This document shows, in pieces, positions 1-11,000 of a stretch of DNA of 64,000 nt. The position numbers were made by a program, and so were the translations under genes. The notes under the pieces were generated by a model that was given only the letters and a program-made list of their open reading frames with translations, was not told the origin of the DNA and ran no database searches. Positions within the stretch are counted from its first letter, which is position 1. Every line of letters starts with the position of its first letter. The DNA is from Symbiodinium natans (lineage: Eukaryota > Sar > Dinophyceae > Suessiales > Symbiodiniaceae). The stretch spans positions 62,001 to 126,000 of the forward strand of contig CAJNDS010000491.1 of NCBI GenBank assembly GCA_905221605.1. The letters are read 5' to 3'.

Positions 1-278
1 CAGACCCTTCGCATGCGGTTCTGAACATCCTCTGAATTGGTGAAGGCCTGCTCAACATCGTAGTATCCGGGATGTCGTCCGTGCACATGAACAATGGCCT
101 CAGCAACTTCATCTCCTCGAAACTCAATGGTCCACTTCCCATCGGTGACGAAGTAATGATCGTACAGCATGCCAAACAGGCTATACCGCTTGTATGCCAA
201 AACCAGCGCATGGTCAAACTTCGCGAGGTTGGTTGTTTCCAGATGTTGCCTCTCTGAGTCGATATCCAGTCTGTGCAC
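1..278 (-). CDS. Internal exon of an unidentified protein, truncated by the window edge
   Basis: The minus strand is open without a stop from the window edge to 278, where an AG acceptor (CTTCTCCAG) sits. The frame begins VHRLDIDSERQHLE, passes FGMLYDHYFV and GKWTIEF, and ends NRMRRV at the edge. Most third positions are G or C. The protein is soluble-looking, mixed charge and rich in aromatics; I do not recognise its family. Plus-strand ORFs here are shorter and have poorer composition. The rest of the gene is outside the window. Confidence 0.6.
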   Translation of the reverse strand, partial: MHRLDIDSERQHLETTNLAKFDHALVLAYKRYSLFGMLYDHYFVTDGKWTIEFRGDEVAEAIVHVHGRHPGYYDVEQAFTNSEDVQNRMRRV

Positions 279-638
279 CTGGAGAAGCATAGGGACTTGA
301 AGTGTAGCAATTAATGGCAGAAGACAACATCTACACACACATATATGGTTTTGGATAGCCTAGGCCTGCAAAGTTTAATGCCAAACATGCCGAACGATTT
401 GTTTGCCCGACATGACAGCTCTTCGAAATCTACGAAGACACCTCAGCGTTACCAGTGCAAGGGGCCTTTGCGCAGGCCAACTGTTCGTCTTGCAGCAAGC
501 GCCAGTAGTAGCTGAATGGGTTGAGCATGAGCCCATAAGAGCGACCTGTCCTCCGGATCAGCTCCTCTTCCGCATAGCGACGGGGTCCATCGTTTCGACA
601 TGTCTGCAGGCTGTATAGGCTCTAGCAGGGCTACCGTC
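279..638. other. Presumed intron or intergenic DNA
   Basis: No frame on either strand has convincing coding composition. The part next to 278 should be intron of the truncated gene. Confidence 0.4.
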
Positions 639-905
639 CAATTCGGGAACTAAATTCAGGAACTGTGTGGCCGATTCAAGTCCCAGAGTTCAGGAAAAGG
701 CTAGATTCCGGAACCCGATTCGGAACTGCCTGTGCCAATTTCAGGCACAAATGGCTCCTGACGTGGCACAACCCTAAACCCTAAACCCTAAACCCTGAAT
801 TGCGACCTCCTGCTTCCTGAATTGTGTCCTGCTGTTCCTGAATTCACCTGTCTTGGGCCTGGATTGCACCATGTGGTTCCTGAAGTCTGTGCCCAGTTCC
901 TGAAC
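639..905. repeat. Degenerate inverted repeats around a telomere-like island
   Basis: Left of the telomere-like repeat, variants of ATTCRGGAAC recur at about 640-650, 653-663, 687-696, 704-714 and 717-726. Right of it the reverse complement, variants of GTTCCTGAATT, recurs at about 794-801, 814-823, 833-843, 875-883 and 895-903. The island is therefore the centre of a loose inverted arrangement about 265 bp across. No coding content is evident. Confidence 0.5.
770..796 (+). repeat. Interstitial telomere-like repeat (CCCTAAA)n
   Basis: Nearly four tandem copies of AACCCTA lie on the plus strand. TTTAGGG is the plant-type telomere repeat also reported for dinoflagellates. The island is internal to the sequence. 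Confidence 0.9.
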
Positions 906-1485
906 AGGACTACACTCGCTCTGGCAGCATGGAAAGATGAGTCATCCGATGGAGGGATGCAAAATTCATTGGTGCCGGATGTGCTCAGATATGCTGAACC
1001 TTGGGCCTCAGAAGATGCCTCGGCTCCTGTTGAAGAAACCAATTCGGGAATTCTTGGCATGCCTGGGCCTGGGAAGGTGTCGTGCGCTGAGCGCCGGGCA
1101 CCCGCCAACGTGCAAACCTCAGAAGTTTGAGCTCGAAACCACTTTTACGCAGCATCCACCCACTTACCCCAATCAGAGTCAGGGACGAGATTTGCTTGTC
1201 ACCTTCTGGAGCAACATGTGCGTATGCAACAATCCACAGACAAACTATCATGCGGACTATGAACCATTAGAAATTTGAATTTCGCACGCATATCAATTAT
1301 TATGAAGCGCAGTGTCCTATAATTACATTACAACACTCCAGCGCCGGACGCAACGGGTCCAGAGCTCTCTCTGCAGTAATTAATGTCAGCACGCGCCGGG
1401 TGTTTTTTTTTTCATCTCTAAGCCTGGCTGAACTCGCATTCTGCGAGCAGCTCCGCGAGTGCCACCCCGTCACCTACCTAGTCAC
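906..1485. other. Non-coding interval between genes
   Basis: Several overlapping ORFs of about 100 codons occur on both strands around 800-1280, none with consistent codon bias. A further CCAATTCGGGAATTC copy of the flanking motif lies near 1040. A short T run lies near 1405. Confidence 0.4.
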
Positions 1486-4400
1486 CTAGTCATCGTTCAT
1501 CTCCAGGACCCATTGGGACCACTCCTGCAACTGCTCTTTCTCTGCTGAAGTAGCTTGCTTCTCGTGTGCTTTTAAGGCTCCGCGGACTGCCTCAGTGCTG
1601 AGTGGGAGGCTTGAGCTCAAGGAGCAGAAAGCTGCGCGCAGCAGCTCCTCTTCCTCCGCTGAGAGCTCGGCACTTAAGAACCAGTCCAGCCACTGCTCTT
1701 TCACGAAGCTATCATCTTCCTCCTCCTCTGCCACGTTCACCTTCTGATCACTTTCAGGTGGAGCTTCGGCAGCTGGGAGCTGGGGGTCATCAGCTTGACC
1801 TGTCGCCTCATCAGACTTCACGGCTGCTTCACGAGGGTGGGAAAGGGTCTCGGCACTCTCCTGAAGCGATTTTCGCTTGGCAATAGCTTGCGATGGTACG
1901 GAATCCGAGGGAGGCTGCTCTGGCTTCATGCTGAGGGAGGATGCCCGCGATCCTCGACCAGATGCATGTGGAGCTTGCTTGGCATCTGTCGCAATTTTCT
2001 CCGGCTTCTCACGGCACTCGTCCGCCTCGCTGTGTGGCGTGCCTGCATCTGCTCCACTCTTGGCATGGAGTGCTTGCAATGTCGTTGAGATGCCGTGCTT
2101 GTCAGGCTCAGAGTGCTTTGCCCGAGCTGAGGCAGAGTCCTCAGCTTCCAACTTGCTCTGCGGCCTGTCAGCTGCATCATTTTGCGTCCGGGCCAGCAGA
2201 TTTGCCACGTACGTCTTTTCGGCGGTATTTGGCAGCTTGTCCTGTGCCGGTTGATCCCCTTTCTCTTCGGCTGCGTGCGAGCGTACCCGCGTGAGCACTT
2301 CCGGTTGGCTTGCTGGCGCAGACTCGGATGCAGCTGGCGCAGGTGCTGATGCGACTTCCATCTCCGGATACTCTGTTTGGACTTTGGTTGTGGCTGCTTG
2401 CACCGGTTGTCCAATGTTATCTTTGTCTTTGCCCCGGTCCGCTAAGTCGGCAGATGAAGATTTACCAGATCGATGGTCCCGTCCGGATTGGGCGATGGAC
2501 TCTTCTTCTGGGGGCACAGTTCTAGCCATCCGAGAAACTTTGGGGGCCTGTAAGGCCTCTCCGTGTTCTTTGATCATGCTGTCTAGCCATCTGCTTAACA
2601 TCTGCTTCTGCAGCTTGGGCATAGATGAGCTCGCCAAGGCCTCACGGATCCCAAACAATGGCAGGGCGCATCCGCCGCTTCCACCATCGCCTGCAGTCAT
2701 CGCAATAGCCATGAAGGCCTTCTCCAGGGCAAGGACATCTGCTTCCTTGTCACGGCTCCGACCATTAAGCCTTGGCTTCACGCTTTTGCTTCCACAATGG
2801 TGACCACTTGAGATCCTAAACCTTCAGAACACACCGAAGCCCCCCCCCCCCTCCAAAAAAAATGCATGTACTCACATGTATGCGTACAGTATAAAACTCC
2901 TCTGAGGGGCAGGTCTCCATAGAAGAGCACCCATGAATCCACTGTCAGCTGCAGCTTTTGCGCCTGTCGGCCGGGAGGCATTGTCTTGTCATTGTGCATT
3001 TATGTATCGATAAGTTTCGCAGATATACTCTACACATGGTCATGTCTAATGATTAGTGTAAGACTGTAAAAGCCAAACAGCAGACCAGCACATCGAAATG
3101 CAACATTCGCCTGTCGATCTCCTTCTGCACGCATCCACTGCCGCAGGCCAGACCGCACCTGGCCAGCCAGGCTCGCATCCTTGCTAGCCACCTCGACGTC
3201 GAGGAGTGATAGAGACTTGCCACTATCCGGCAAAGCTGCTTCGAGCTCTCCAAGGACTTGAGGAGTAAGCTCGAGAAATACCTTTACAGAGGACAGCCAC
3301 TCGTTCCAATCGAAGTGCTTCAGTGTCAGAAGCCCTTCATCGGACTCTGGCACGTGCAGCTCCCAGGTAACATCTGTGAGCATCGCAAGCTTTGCTTGCA
3401 GCAGCTCCTCCAGTCGGGCTTCTTCCGTTGGCTGTAGCGGTTGTGCATGGTCTTGGGCTGCATTAAGCTGCTTCAGACAGATCCTGTCTCGGAGCCTCTC
3501 CAACTCCACAAGCAGGAGCTCCTGACAAAAGAAGATGGCGCCATGCAAAGCAAAGGGTCGGTTGGAGGTCTGTTGGAGGGGCCAGCTTTGAAAGGGAGCG
3601 AGGGAGAAGAAGGAGCACAGAACATGTCACACTGCAATACACTGCAGATACATTATACGACAGCACCAAAAGATGCAACATGATGCCATGATGCCAACTA
3701 CTGACGCTAAAGTCTCAAGCGCGTTCACGGGATTTCACAGGTGCACGCTATGTTGCGCTCCTGGTGCGCTGCCTCGTGCCGCTGCTTCCGCTCCTTCCTC
3801 TCGAGCTCTTGCCTGGCCTGACGAATTTGCCAATCCTTTTTCTCCTGCCGAAGTTGTTGCTGCAGCTCATCATCTAGCTCTGCCCTCTTTTGCTCTCGCC
3901 GCTTTCGCCGCTCGCCCTCCAAGAGCTGCATCTGCTGTAGTTCATCCTGCAGCCCCCGCTTCAACTCCGCCCGCCTTGCCAGGCTCTCGCGCTGCTCCGC
4001 CTGGAGTCGCTCAGCCTCAGCCGCTTTTGCAGCCAAATCCGCTTCTCCCGCCGAATGCGTCGAACTGGTTCTCACCTCTAACTGAGGTGTCAGTGATTTT
4101 GGCGGCTTGGGCTGGAGAGGCTGCAACGCACGAGGGTGTCTCATCTTCTCGAACACCTCGCGCGCACTTCCAGGAGCCCCCAACAATGTCGCAATCTCAG
4201 GCTCATAGGCCAGCATGGCAAAAGCGTGCCCTTCAGGGTGGACAGGACCTTGCATGTCTTGCTCAACCTCCCGTGTTTGTCTCTCCTTCGGGAAAAGTTG
4301 GACAATCTTGTTCTTAGGTGAAGTGCCGGGGCTTCGACTTTCCATAATCTTCAATTTCTTCTCCCACATAGCATTCTCACGTTCCAGCATGCTGATCTGC

Positions 4401-4960
4401 TGGTGCAGCAGTTCTGTATGCTGACGTCGCCAGTCTACCTCCTGCTGAATGTGTCCAGGCAAAGCCGGATTTCTTGGAACGTTTGCGAGGACGGGCCTGC
4501 CCTGTGTGCCATGCGGGCCATGTGAGCATACCGGGCAGGCTGAGACTTCGGCGTCCAGGCTCCCAAACTGCGGGAGCCCACGCACACATCGCTCGTAGAT
4601 CCCAGCTTCTCCATCAGACTCTTCTAATCCTTCTGTGGCACGGACGCAGCTTCGCGCATCTAGCCTTTTGAGGGAGGGGTGCTATGGGAAGTTCCGGGTG
4701 GGCGGGGGGGGGGGGGGTGCAAGGACATTTGTTGTGCGCAAATAATCTGCGCATGCGAATGGGAGGAGGCATGCCAAGATGCTCCACTTCAATGTATACT
4801 CCAGATACGTCAAGATTATTGAGCCATAACTGATAGTTCTGAAGTTGCGAGGCCTTCCCACAGCGCTTTCCAGCTCCTCCAGTCGCTGCCTCAAAGATGC
4901 GTCGTAGGTCACGCCCACACTGGGAATCTGGCTCTGCAGCGCATCCAAAGGGATGTCCAT
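1486..4960 (-). CDS. Multi-exon coiled-coil, acidic protein of unknown function
   Basis: I read at least four exons on the minus strand. The first (about 4960-4840) may hold the start codon, MDIPLDALQSQIPSV, followed by RLEELESAVG. The second (about 4567-3755) opens after CCCGCAG with FGSLDAEVSACPVCSH, a Cys pair, then long heptad-rich helices such as LLHQQISMLERENAMWEKK and repeated Glu/Lys/Arg/Gln stretches near its end. The third (3521-3090) starts after TTTTGTCAG with ELLLVELERLRDRI and ends at a likely GC donor. The last (about 2782-1486) is low-complexity Ala/Ser/Glu-rich and ends in an acidic tail, VLEMNDD, with a TAG stop. The exons are open in frame and G/C-rich at third positions. 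No catalytic motif is visible, so a structural or scaffold role is only a guess. The 4.6-4.9 kb part reads well in two frames and is unresolved. Confidence 0.6.
4691..4720. repeat. Short poly-G tract
   Basis: A run of about 15 G is broken by one T near 4718, in a presumed intron of the coiled-coil gene. Confidence 0.7.
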
Positions 4961-5287
4961 TGGGCCCAGGATGTAGCATCTCCAACAACGATATTTGACG
5001 TCTGGGCTTTATGATATTAAGACGACTTGCTGAGACAAGTTTCGGCTCAAGCAAGTTCATGACGTGATATGACGTGATAAGTTAGTTCATCAGAGCTCAC
5101 CTTCGTTGAGCCAGTTTGACCATCTATCTGTCTCCCACAAGAATAGTACAGGAGGAGCAATTGAAATAGCTAAGGGCTTGGCCAAGCGAAGAGGGACGTC
5201 ATCCCAGTGCAGCCGCGAACATTGCACATAGTCAAAGCCTCACCGCATCTCACTGCAAACATGGATTCTTGCGACCCTGGTGATCAT

Positions 5288-5600
5288 TCACCGGCATGCA
5301 CCATCCGCACTGAATCCACACCTCGAAGCATCCTGGGCTTCCGGCTGGCTAGCCTCACTTGCAGGGCCAAGTGCTGCCTTGGACAAGACCTTAAGCAACA
5401 GCAGCTGATACTGGTAGCAACTGTCTTCGCCGCCACAGGGGCTGAAAAAGGTACGACATGTCTCCCCAATCCTCCGTGCACGGGGCTCAGACACGCTGCC
5501 TGCCCGCCAGAACAGCTTCACCAGCCGCTTGGCTTGTGCCAGGGTCTCGGCCCTCAGTCTCGTAGTGCAATCAGTCATGAGTGCAGCTTGTGTCAACAAG
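5288..5600 (-). CDS. Two probable exons, unidentified protein
   Basis: The upstream exon reads AALMTDCTTRLRAETL and AQAKRLVKLFWRAG and ends near a GC donor at about 5505. The next follows a good acceptor (CCTTTTTCAG) near 5450 and reads SPCGGEDSCYQYQLLLL. Both are G/C-biased at third positions. I do not recognise the family. It could be an upstream part of the 1.5-5 kb gene or a separate gene. Confidence 0.45.
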
Positions 5601-6349
5601 TGATCCTGAGCGTTTCCGGTTGTAACATGCCGCAACGGATCCACTCGGCCTGTCTGCGTGCAATCTCAGACTTGTCACAGCTATAGCTGCTCTATCCGCA
5701 AAGGGAAGTCCTGCCAAAGAAGGTGAAAAACACAACACAACCACTCATCACAACGACTTTCCGCTGGCACACAAAATTCAGACCGCCGTGACCACTGGGT
5801 CTCGACTGATTATTGCCCTCGCTGATCTGTGGACTTGCTCTTGGGCTGTGAGATGTGACCCCAAATGACATGTTCTTCAGTTGCTTGCTTCCTGCTTCGT
5901 GCATGTCGACGGGAGTTGCCAGCTGCCAGCTGCTTAACAATTCTAACTAGATTGCAGAGAGCACAACGAGCGGCGCTGCTGATGCATGCTGATGCATGCT
6001 GCACTCGTGCGACTTAATCACAAAACGCAACAACCGCCAAGCCAAACCCTCCTGTCGAGCCAAGTTGCCCAAGATGCTCCAGCCTGCCGCCTGCTTGCAG
6101 CTCCAACCTTAGCCATGAAGCCGACAAGGGGCCCCGGCAAGGGGGACCGACTTGCTACCGGTTGTTTGGTTCGGAAGCTTTTTGCGCCAAGCCTGCTGAT
6201 GAACTGGCCAGGACTGTAGGGACCGGTCCGCGAGGTACTGACAAGATTTGCCATCTGTCACTTTGGACAGTTTCCCGCATTGCATCAGAGTTCGCTGTCG
6301 CTGAGGCGCGGAAATGCCTCAGGATCGTCCTCGCATGCAGTAGGTGCAC
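5601..6349. other. Interval with no supported gene
   Basis: Short ORFs appear on both strands and none stands out. A duplicated GATGCATGCT lies at about 5980-6000. Confidence 0.35.
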
Positions 6350-6446
6350 CGAGTACAGCAGATGGAGCAGGTATTGAACATGAAGTCACTGCCGGCCTTC
6401 ATGTAGTTGGCAGACTGCTCCTTCAACCAATCCTTCAACAGAAACT
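6350..6446 (-). CDS. Cys-rich internal exon, unidentified protein
   Basis: This 97-nt exon lies between a CACAG acceptor and a GTGCAC donor. It reads FLLKDWLKEQSANYMKAGSD, then FMFNTCSICCTR. The clustered cysteines could bind metal or form disulphides, but the exon is too short to assign a family. Confidence 0.5.
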
Positions 6447-6665
6447 CTGTGCAAAGAACCGGATGTTGGCTGGTGTGCAGTCAAAGCGGCGACGAGGTCT
6501 TGCGGCCCATCCTCTGGAACGTGTGCGCAACTGCAACAAGCGTTCAGGGCTCATGCAACCACCAAGTCAGGGTTGAATTCGTAAGCATCTGCAAGGGTTC
6601 TCTGTGGGTTGTGGAGAGCAGATGCCAAGCAGGAAGGTTTTGCAAGCAGAACCTGCCGAACTCAC

Positions 6666-6890
6666 GAAGGGTGTTCTGCCCAGCCGCTAGCTTGCCGTCG
6701 AACTTCTTCGGGTTGCGGTACCCCTTCCTTAAGATGGGCGGCCAGCGGAGAACATCTACATCAGGCCAAGCGATGCAGTACGGCAAGTAGATTGCAAGAT
6801 ATTGCAAGCCAGTCGCCGATAGAGCAAACCTCTGGGCAAAGGCCCCTGGAACTTGTAGCCCCAGGTGTCTCCTGAGACTGGGCACTTTGC
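6666..6890 (-). CDS. Exon of an unidentified protein
   Basis: The frame is open from about 6890 to a strong GTGAGT donor at 6666. It reads PSLRRHLGLQVPGAFAQRFA, GLQYLAIYLPYCIAWPDVDV and GYRNPKKFDGKLAAG. Third positions are G/C-rich and the start is approximate. No family recognised. It probably belongs with the 6.35-6.45 kb exon. Confidence 0.5.
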
Positions 6891-7084
6891 AATCGCATGA
6901 ATGCCCAGAAACACCCTCATAGCCGGGCTTCCGCTTGAAGAGTCGTACCTGGCGAGGACAGCTTTTCGAAGATCCTGCGCAGATGGGCATGTGGCATGCC
7001 GCAAAGTGCGTCTGAATCTGTACAAGGACAGATCGCGATGCGTTCTCAGATCTGCCTTCTTTTTCGCTTTCCTTACAGCCAGAC

Positions 7085-7170
7085 CGACTTGTGACTCGTC
7101 ATCGAAGGTTGCTGCACGCTCGATGCTCGGCAGCCGAGTTGCTTCAGCATGCCTGAGCAAACTCATGCGG
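7085..7170 (-). CDS. Short exon ending at a GTAAGG donor
   Basis: The minus strand reads SIERAATFDDESQVGLA up to a GTAAGG donor near 7089. A second fragment nearby, DLRKAVLAR, follows an AG. Both are too short to identify. Confidence 0.35.
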
Positions 7171-7523
7171 CAACCTTGAAGAGAAACTTGGGGGCACGCT
7201 TCTGCTACAGGTAGCTGACGACTTCGGGGGAACCCCAGCTTTTTGAGCTGGCTGACGTGCCGCGTATTCCCATATGGCAACCGCATGTGCGCTGCGATGG
7301 GAAGCGTCGAAGAACAGCACCAGGACCTTGAAGTGAGACAGCAAGCCACATGGATGTCCATTCATTCAGCACGCCTGGTCGCTAAGCAGCCAGCGAACTT
7401 GTGAAAGTTGCCCTGCGAGATGACGTCTGAGATGTTCCTTTGCACGGTGCGGTTGTTGGAGCTGGCTCTGTCTATCCCACGATTGCCAAGCGGGTAGGGC
7501 GAGCAAGTACTGTGCCAAGCATC

Positions 7524-8272
7524 TCAGCCGTGAGCACCTGGCAAGAAGCACGCGCAAGAAGCGCCAGACAGCGTGAGGATGCGCGAGCGGCAAGGAACTT
7601 CCCCTGCCCCCCCGGGTTGTGGCGAGTTTTGCTCTCGTGCCTTGTGCTGGTGCGGAGGCGGCGGCAGCTCCTCCAGGCCGCTGGGCTTCGCCTCGCTGGC
7701 GCCCTTCGCCCTGCCTGTCGCCGTCTTCACGGGAGCGCTCTCGTGTTTCCTGGAGAAGGAGACGGCAGCTTTTTGATGCAGCTCGTATGCATTTCTTGCG
7801 GGCTTGTCTCTTGCACGCATTCTCAAGAGGCATCCTTTTGGATGGCTTCCTGGTAGGCTTTGTGACGTCCTTCGCTAAACAGTCTCTGTCACAATACCTG
7901 GGCCGGCACGGGAAGGAACAGGTTACACAGTACTTGCACAGTAGTCCATCGCTTCCTGCCTCTCTAAATGGCCTTCCGGCCAGCGCGTGGACAAGTCCTG
8001 GTCCTGGTTTGCACCGTGCATTTGTGGGCTGAGTGGTTCGCCGCGAAACCTTCGGGCGCTTCTTGTGAGAAACTATGAGAACGAGGGCGGGTCCTCCACC
8101 AAGCTTCGACAAAGGCCTCCCATGCGCTTTGGCCACTTGCCGCCGCCCTGCAGGACACCGGCCTAGGTAAAACCCCTGCATCCAACAGCACAGCAGCAGT
8201 GTGAACCGATGAGGTGAGAACATCGTTCGTGTCGATGCCAGGCCCACTGAGGATCTTCCCTGGCGAGTGCAA
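7524..8272 (-). CDS. Candidate exons with Cys-rich patch and Lys/Ala/Pro-rich tail
   Basis: In one frame around 7930-7850 the minus strand reads LLCKYC and RYCDRDCLAKDV, which loosely resembles the cysteine spacing of a MYND-type zinc finger. A following frame reads GRHKAYQEAIQKDAS. Downstream (about 7826-7600) a frame with very strong G/C third-position bias reads YELHQKAAVSFSRKHESAP and GASEAKPSGLEELPPPPHQ. Another exon candidate (8272-8040) reads GKILSGPGIDTNDVLTSSVH. The frames do not join without introns I could not place, so the MYND suggestion is tentative. Confidence 0.35.
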
Positions 8273-8289
8273 ATGCGCCCCATGCAGCT

Positions 8290-8750
8290 TTGCATCAGTT
8301 GTGACCTAATGAAAGATCATTTGGACACAGTAGGCTTCCGAGATCATCCGCGAGACCTCCTCCTTGAGCTGGCTCTTTGATACCTTATGGCTCCACGTCA
8401 GCTCTTTCCATAGCCCCCTCGTATCCCACCACCCCCACATTGTGCTGGCCAATGAAGTACTCAAGTACTTCATAACGCAAAGTACTAAAGCTCAATCAGG
8501 CTTCCATAGTCTTTGTACATGTCGTCGCTGCAAGCCTTGGCTCATCTTGGGCCGTTCGACACATTCAAAGCCAATGCACTCTCCATGATCTTTGCTTGAC
8601 ATCCGAGGCAACACTTAATGACCAGGCAGCTTCTTCCAGCATCTCGGCAACACGCACTGCTTGTTCACGGCGTGCCTGATCATGCGCTGTTGTAAAGCAC
8701 ATGTTTTCGTGGCCTGTCCGTTCAGGGCAACGGTGGAACAGTGATGAAAA
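8290..8750. other. Interval with no supported gene
   Basis: Only short ORFs occur. The plus strand has AAGTACTCAAGTACTTCATAA near 8456-8476, a small palindrome. Confidence 0.3.
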
Positions 8751-8753
8751 TTA

Positions 8754-9042
8754 TCAGGCACGGGCAGGTTTCTCCAGCTTGGCCGGGTCTTTCAAATTCA
8801 GCCCGTCCTCGGCGAAGAGCAACTTCAGGACTGAACTCGCAGCAATAGAGTAGTCTCTTTGTACACAGCCATATGCAGCAACACCTCCAGAAGGATGATG
8901 TTTTTTTGGACGAAAATCACTGATGCTAATTTGAGAGAAAGGTTCCAACCTTGTCTGCACTTGGAAGATCACGGCCTTGCAGGCTGCGCAGCGGAACTCC
9001 TCCGGGATCCTTGCTTTCATCTGTTTAGCAAAAGCCCCTGCA
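8754..9042 (-). CDS. Terminal exons of an unidentified protein with a CAAC motif
   Basis: After the acceptor CTTCCGCAG at 9043 the frame reads AGAFAKQMKARIPEEFRCAA and CKAVIFQVQT up to a possible GT donor. It resumes as GVAAYGCVQRDYSIAASSVL and LLFAEDGLNLKDPAKLEK, then stops (TGA) at 8754. The RCAACKAV motif is reminiscent of saposin-like canopy (DUF3456) proteins, but the other cysteines were not found, so this is a weak suggestion. Confidence 0.5.
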
Positions 9043-9751
9043 CTGCGGAAGAAAAGCAGTCGTCTGAATTGCGAGTCTTCCCAGCAAACTGAGTGCTGCT
9101 GAAGCACGCATCAGATTTCGACTCCTTCTCTGGAAAGGTCCAAATGGAGATTGAAAACATCTGGTCTACCGCGTTGCCAGCGTGCCTAAAGCCCATAATG
9201 ATACGCGTATACGCGTGAACTAGATGAACCACATGCTTGAGCGACCTCCTTTCACATAGTGCAACTTTCGGGGAGAAATTGTCGTTATTTGGCCACGTAC
9301 CTGGTGCTTAATAAACAGTACCTCGAACCTCTCTCGGAGCAGCTCTCCTGATTTAGTCACATCCAGTCACCCCAACGCCGTGCCTCCTCGGTGAGCTCTC
9401 CTACTTTGAAGTTCAAGGGGACGCCGGTGTTTTCGGCTGCCCCGCGTGCGCAGGCGCTTAAGAACCTCAGAACTGAACTTGTGGGATCTTGGGAATGGCG
9501 GTTCTGTGTGGCACTCCAGGCACATCACGACAAGCTGAAACCTGTGACTTAGAAGGTCCGAGGAGAGAAAAGAACCTGACGATTTGTGGTCAGCAAATGT
9601 GAACAACCGATGCATCTCACCGTCATAGCCGCAGCCGAAGGGCCAGAGCCAGCATAGCAGGACCATGCATTCGGAAGACAGAAGCGTCAGCTTGCAAGCA
9701 ACGGCTGCGATACATGTCTCCATATGTCTCCATGATGTTTTTGGTAATGAA

Positions 9752-10138
9752 TCATTCTGTGGGGTCTTTGGCCGGAGTGTAAATACATTGCTTTAACTTG
9801 CCGCTAAGTTTGAACAGGGCAACGTGCGTGCTGCCTGTCTGCAGGACAAGCTTGGAGATCATGTGATCTCTGGATCCAATCTTGGAAAGGCTGCTTCGCA
9901 ATGTCTGCATTACTGCCATCGGTCGCCTCAACAACTGCGCAACCACTTGTAAGCCCTTTGCAGGCAGACAGCGACACACAATTTGGATTCCTTTGTTCGG
10001 CCCTGGGCTTTGCAGCTCTACCGACGCGTCGTTAACTGAGAACGCCCCCCCGCTCTCACAGATTCTGGTGGGAATCTCTGCGGCATTTACGTGCTTGAAG
10101 CCCCCTGCAGCATGCGGTTCCAAAATCCCGTGGGCCAC
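9752..10138 (-). CDS. C-terminal exon of an unidentified protein
   Basis: One minus-strand frame of 128 codons is uninterrupted to a TGA at 9752. It includes AHGILEPHAAGGFKHVNAAE, GIQIVCRCLPAKGLQVVAQL and STHVALFKLSGKLKQCIY, and its third positions are G/C-biased. The start is not fixed and the first codons may be intron. A candidate upstream exon near 10.3 kb reads FATKRPDRKGPAGYLDLPPE. A plus-strand ORF (9882-10424) overlaps and cannot be fully excluded. No family recognised. Confidence 0.5.
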   Translation of the reverse strand: MAHGILEPHAAGGFKHVNAAEIPTRICESGGAFSVNDASVELQSPGPNKGIQIVCRCLPAKGLQVVAQLLRRPMAVMQTLRSSLSKIGSRDHMISKLVLQTGSTHVALFKLSGKLKQCIYTPAKDPTE

Positions 10139-10439
10139 GTGTTTTGCAATGAGAAGTCTTGTATCAGGACTTCTACTTTCTACAACGGGCCTGCTGCCGG
10201 AGAACAGGCGCTACCTGGCGTTTGCAGCACAACGGCGCACCTACTTGTCCAGCCAACCCAGCGCGGCTGCACCTCCGGGGGCAGATCGAGATAACCTGCT
10301 GGTCCCTTCCGATCAGGCCGCTTTGTCGCAAACACAAGCATTGTGCAGCATGACAGAATGGCGCTCAACTGTCGGACCCATCGATTCAAGGCTCGAAGAG
10401 ACATCCGCTGTGTTCTGCTCATGATGTATCGATCAGACT

Positions 10440-11000
10440 TAGACCAGGAGAGGTGCCCAGGCCTTGTCAGACGTCTTGTCCACGGTTTGGGGCTGCATGG
10501 CAAGCAGCGTGGCTAAGCTCAAGTCCTGGACGCAACTTCTGCGAAAGACAAATTGCAACTTCGCCAAGCATTGAGAGCCCTCAAACCATGCTTTGTGTGT
10601 GCAGTCGACGCTCACAGGTTTCTCACAAAGCAGACGGTGTGAAACGAAACTCCCTTTCTGTTGGGGCCTCCTCCGGCAGCCGTGCGGGAGGCTGCGAGGC
10701 CTCCGAGGCTCAGAGAGCTTCTAAACCCCTAAATTCCCTATAAACCCCTAGCTCCGATGCACAGAAGCTGAGCCGTGTTGCGCGCTCAATTCTAAGGCTC
10801 CTGGCTTTCAAGGGAAGGGCGGCCCTGGGCCTCAGAATCTGGAGACTTCGACGGGGTGAATTCCGAAGAAAAACGCGCGCTGACAGCAAAGTAAAAAACA
10901 TCGATGTTCATAAGATCACTTAGATAAGAGTCTATTTTAAACAAGACATATGACAAACATGAATGCAATCTGAATGCAATCTGAGAGACCATACCAATAC
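10440..11000. other. Intron or intergenic DNA with degenerate telomere-like motif
   Basis: No convincing exon. TAAACCCCTA-type motifs occur at about 10720-10750, a degenerate relative of the telomere repeat. Confidence 0.35.
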
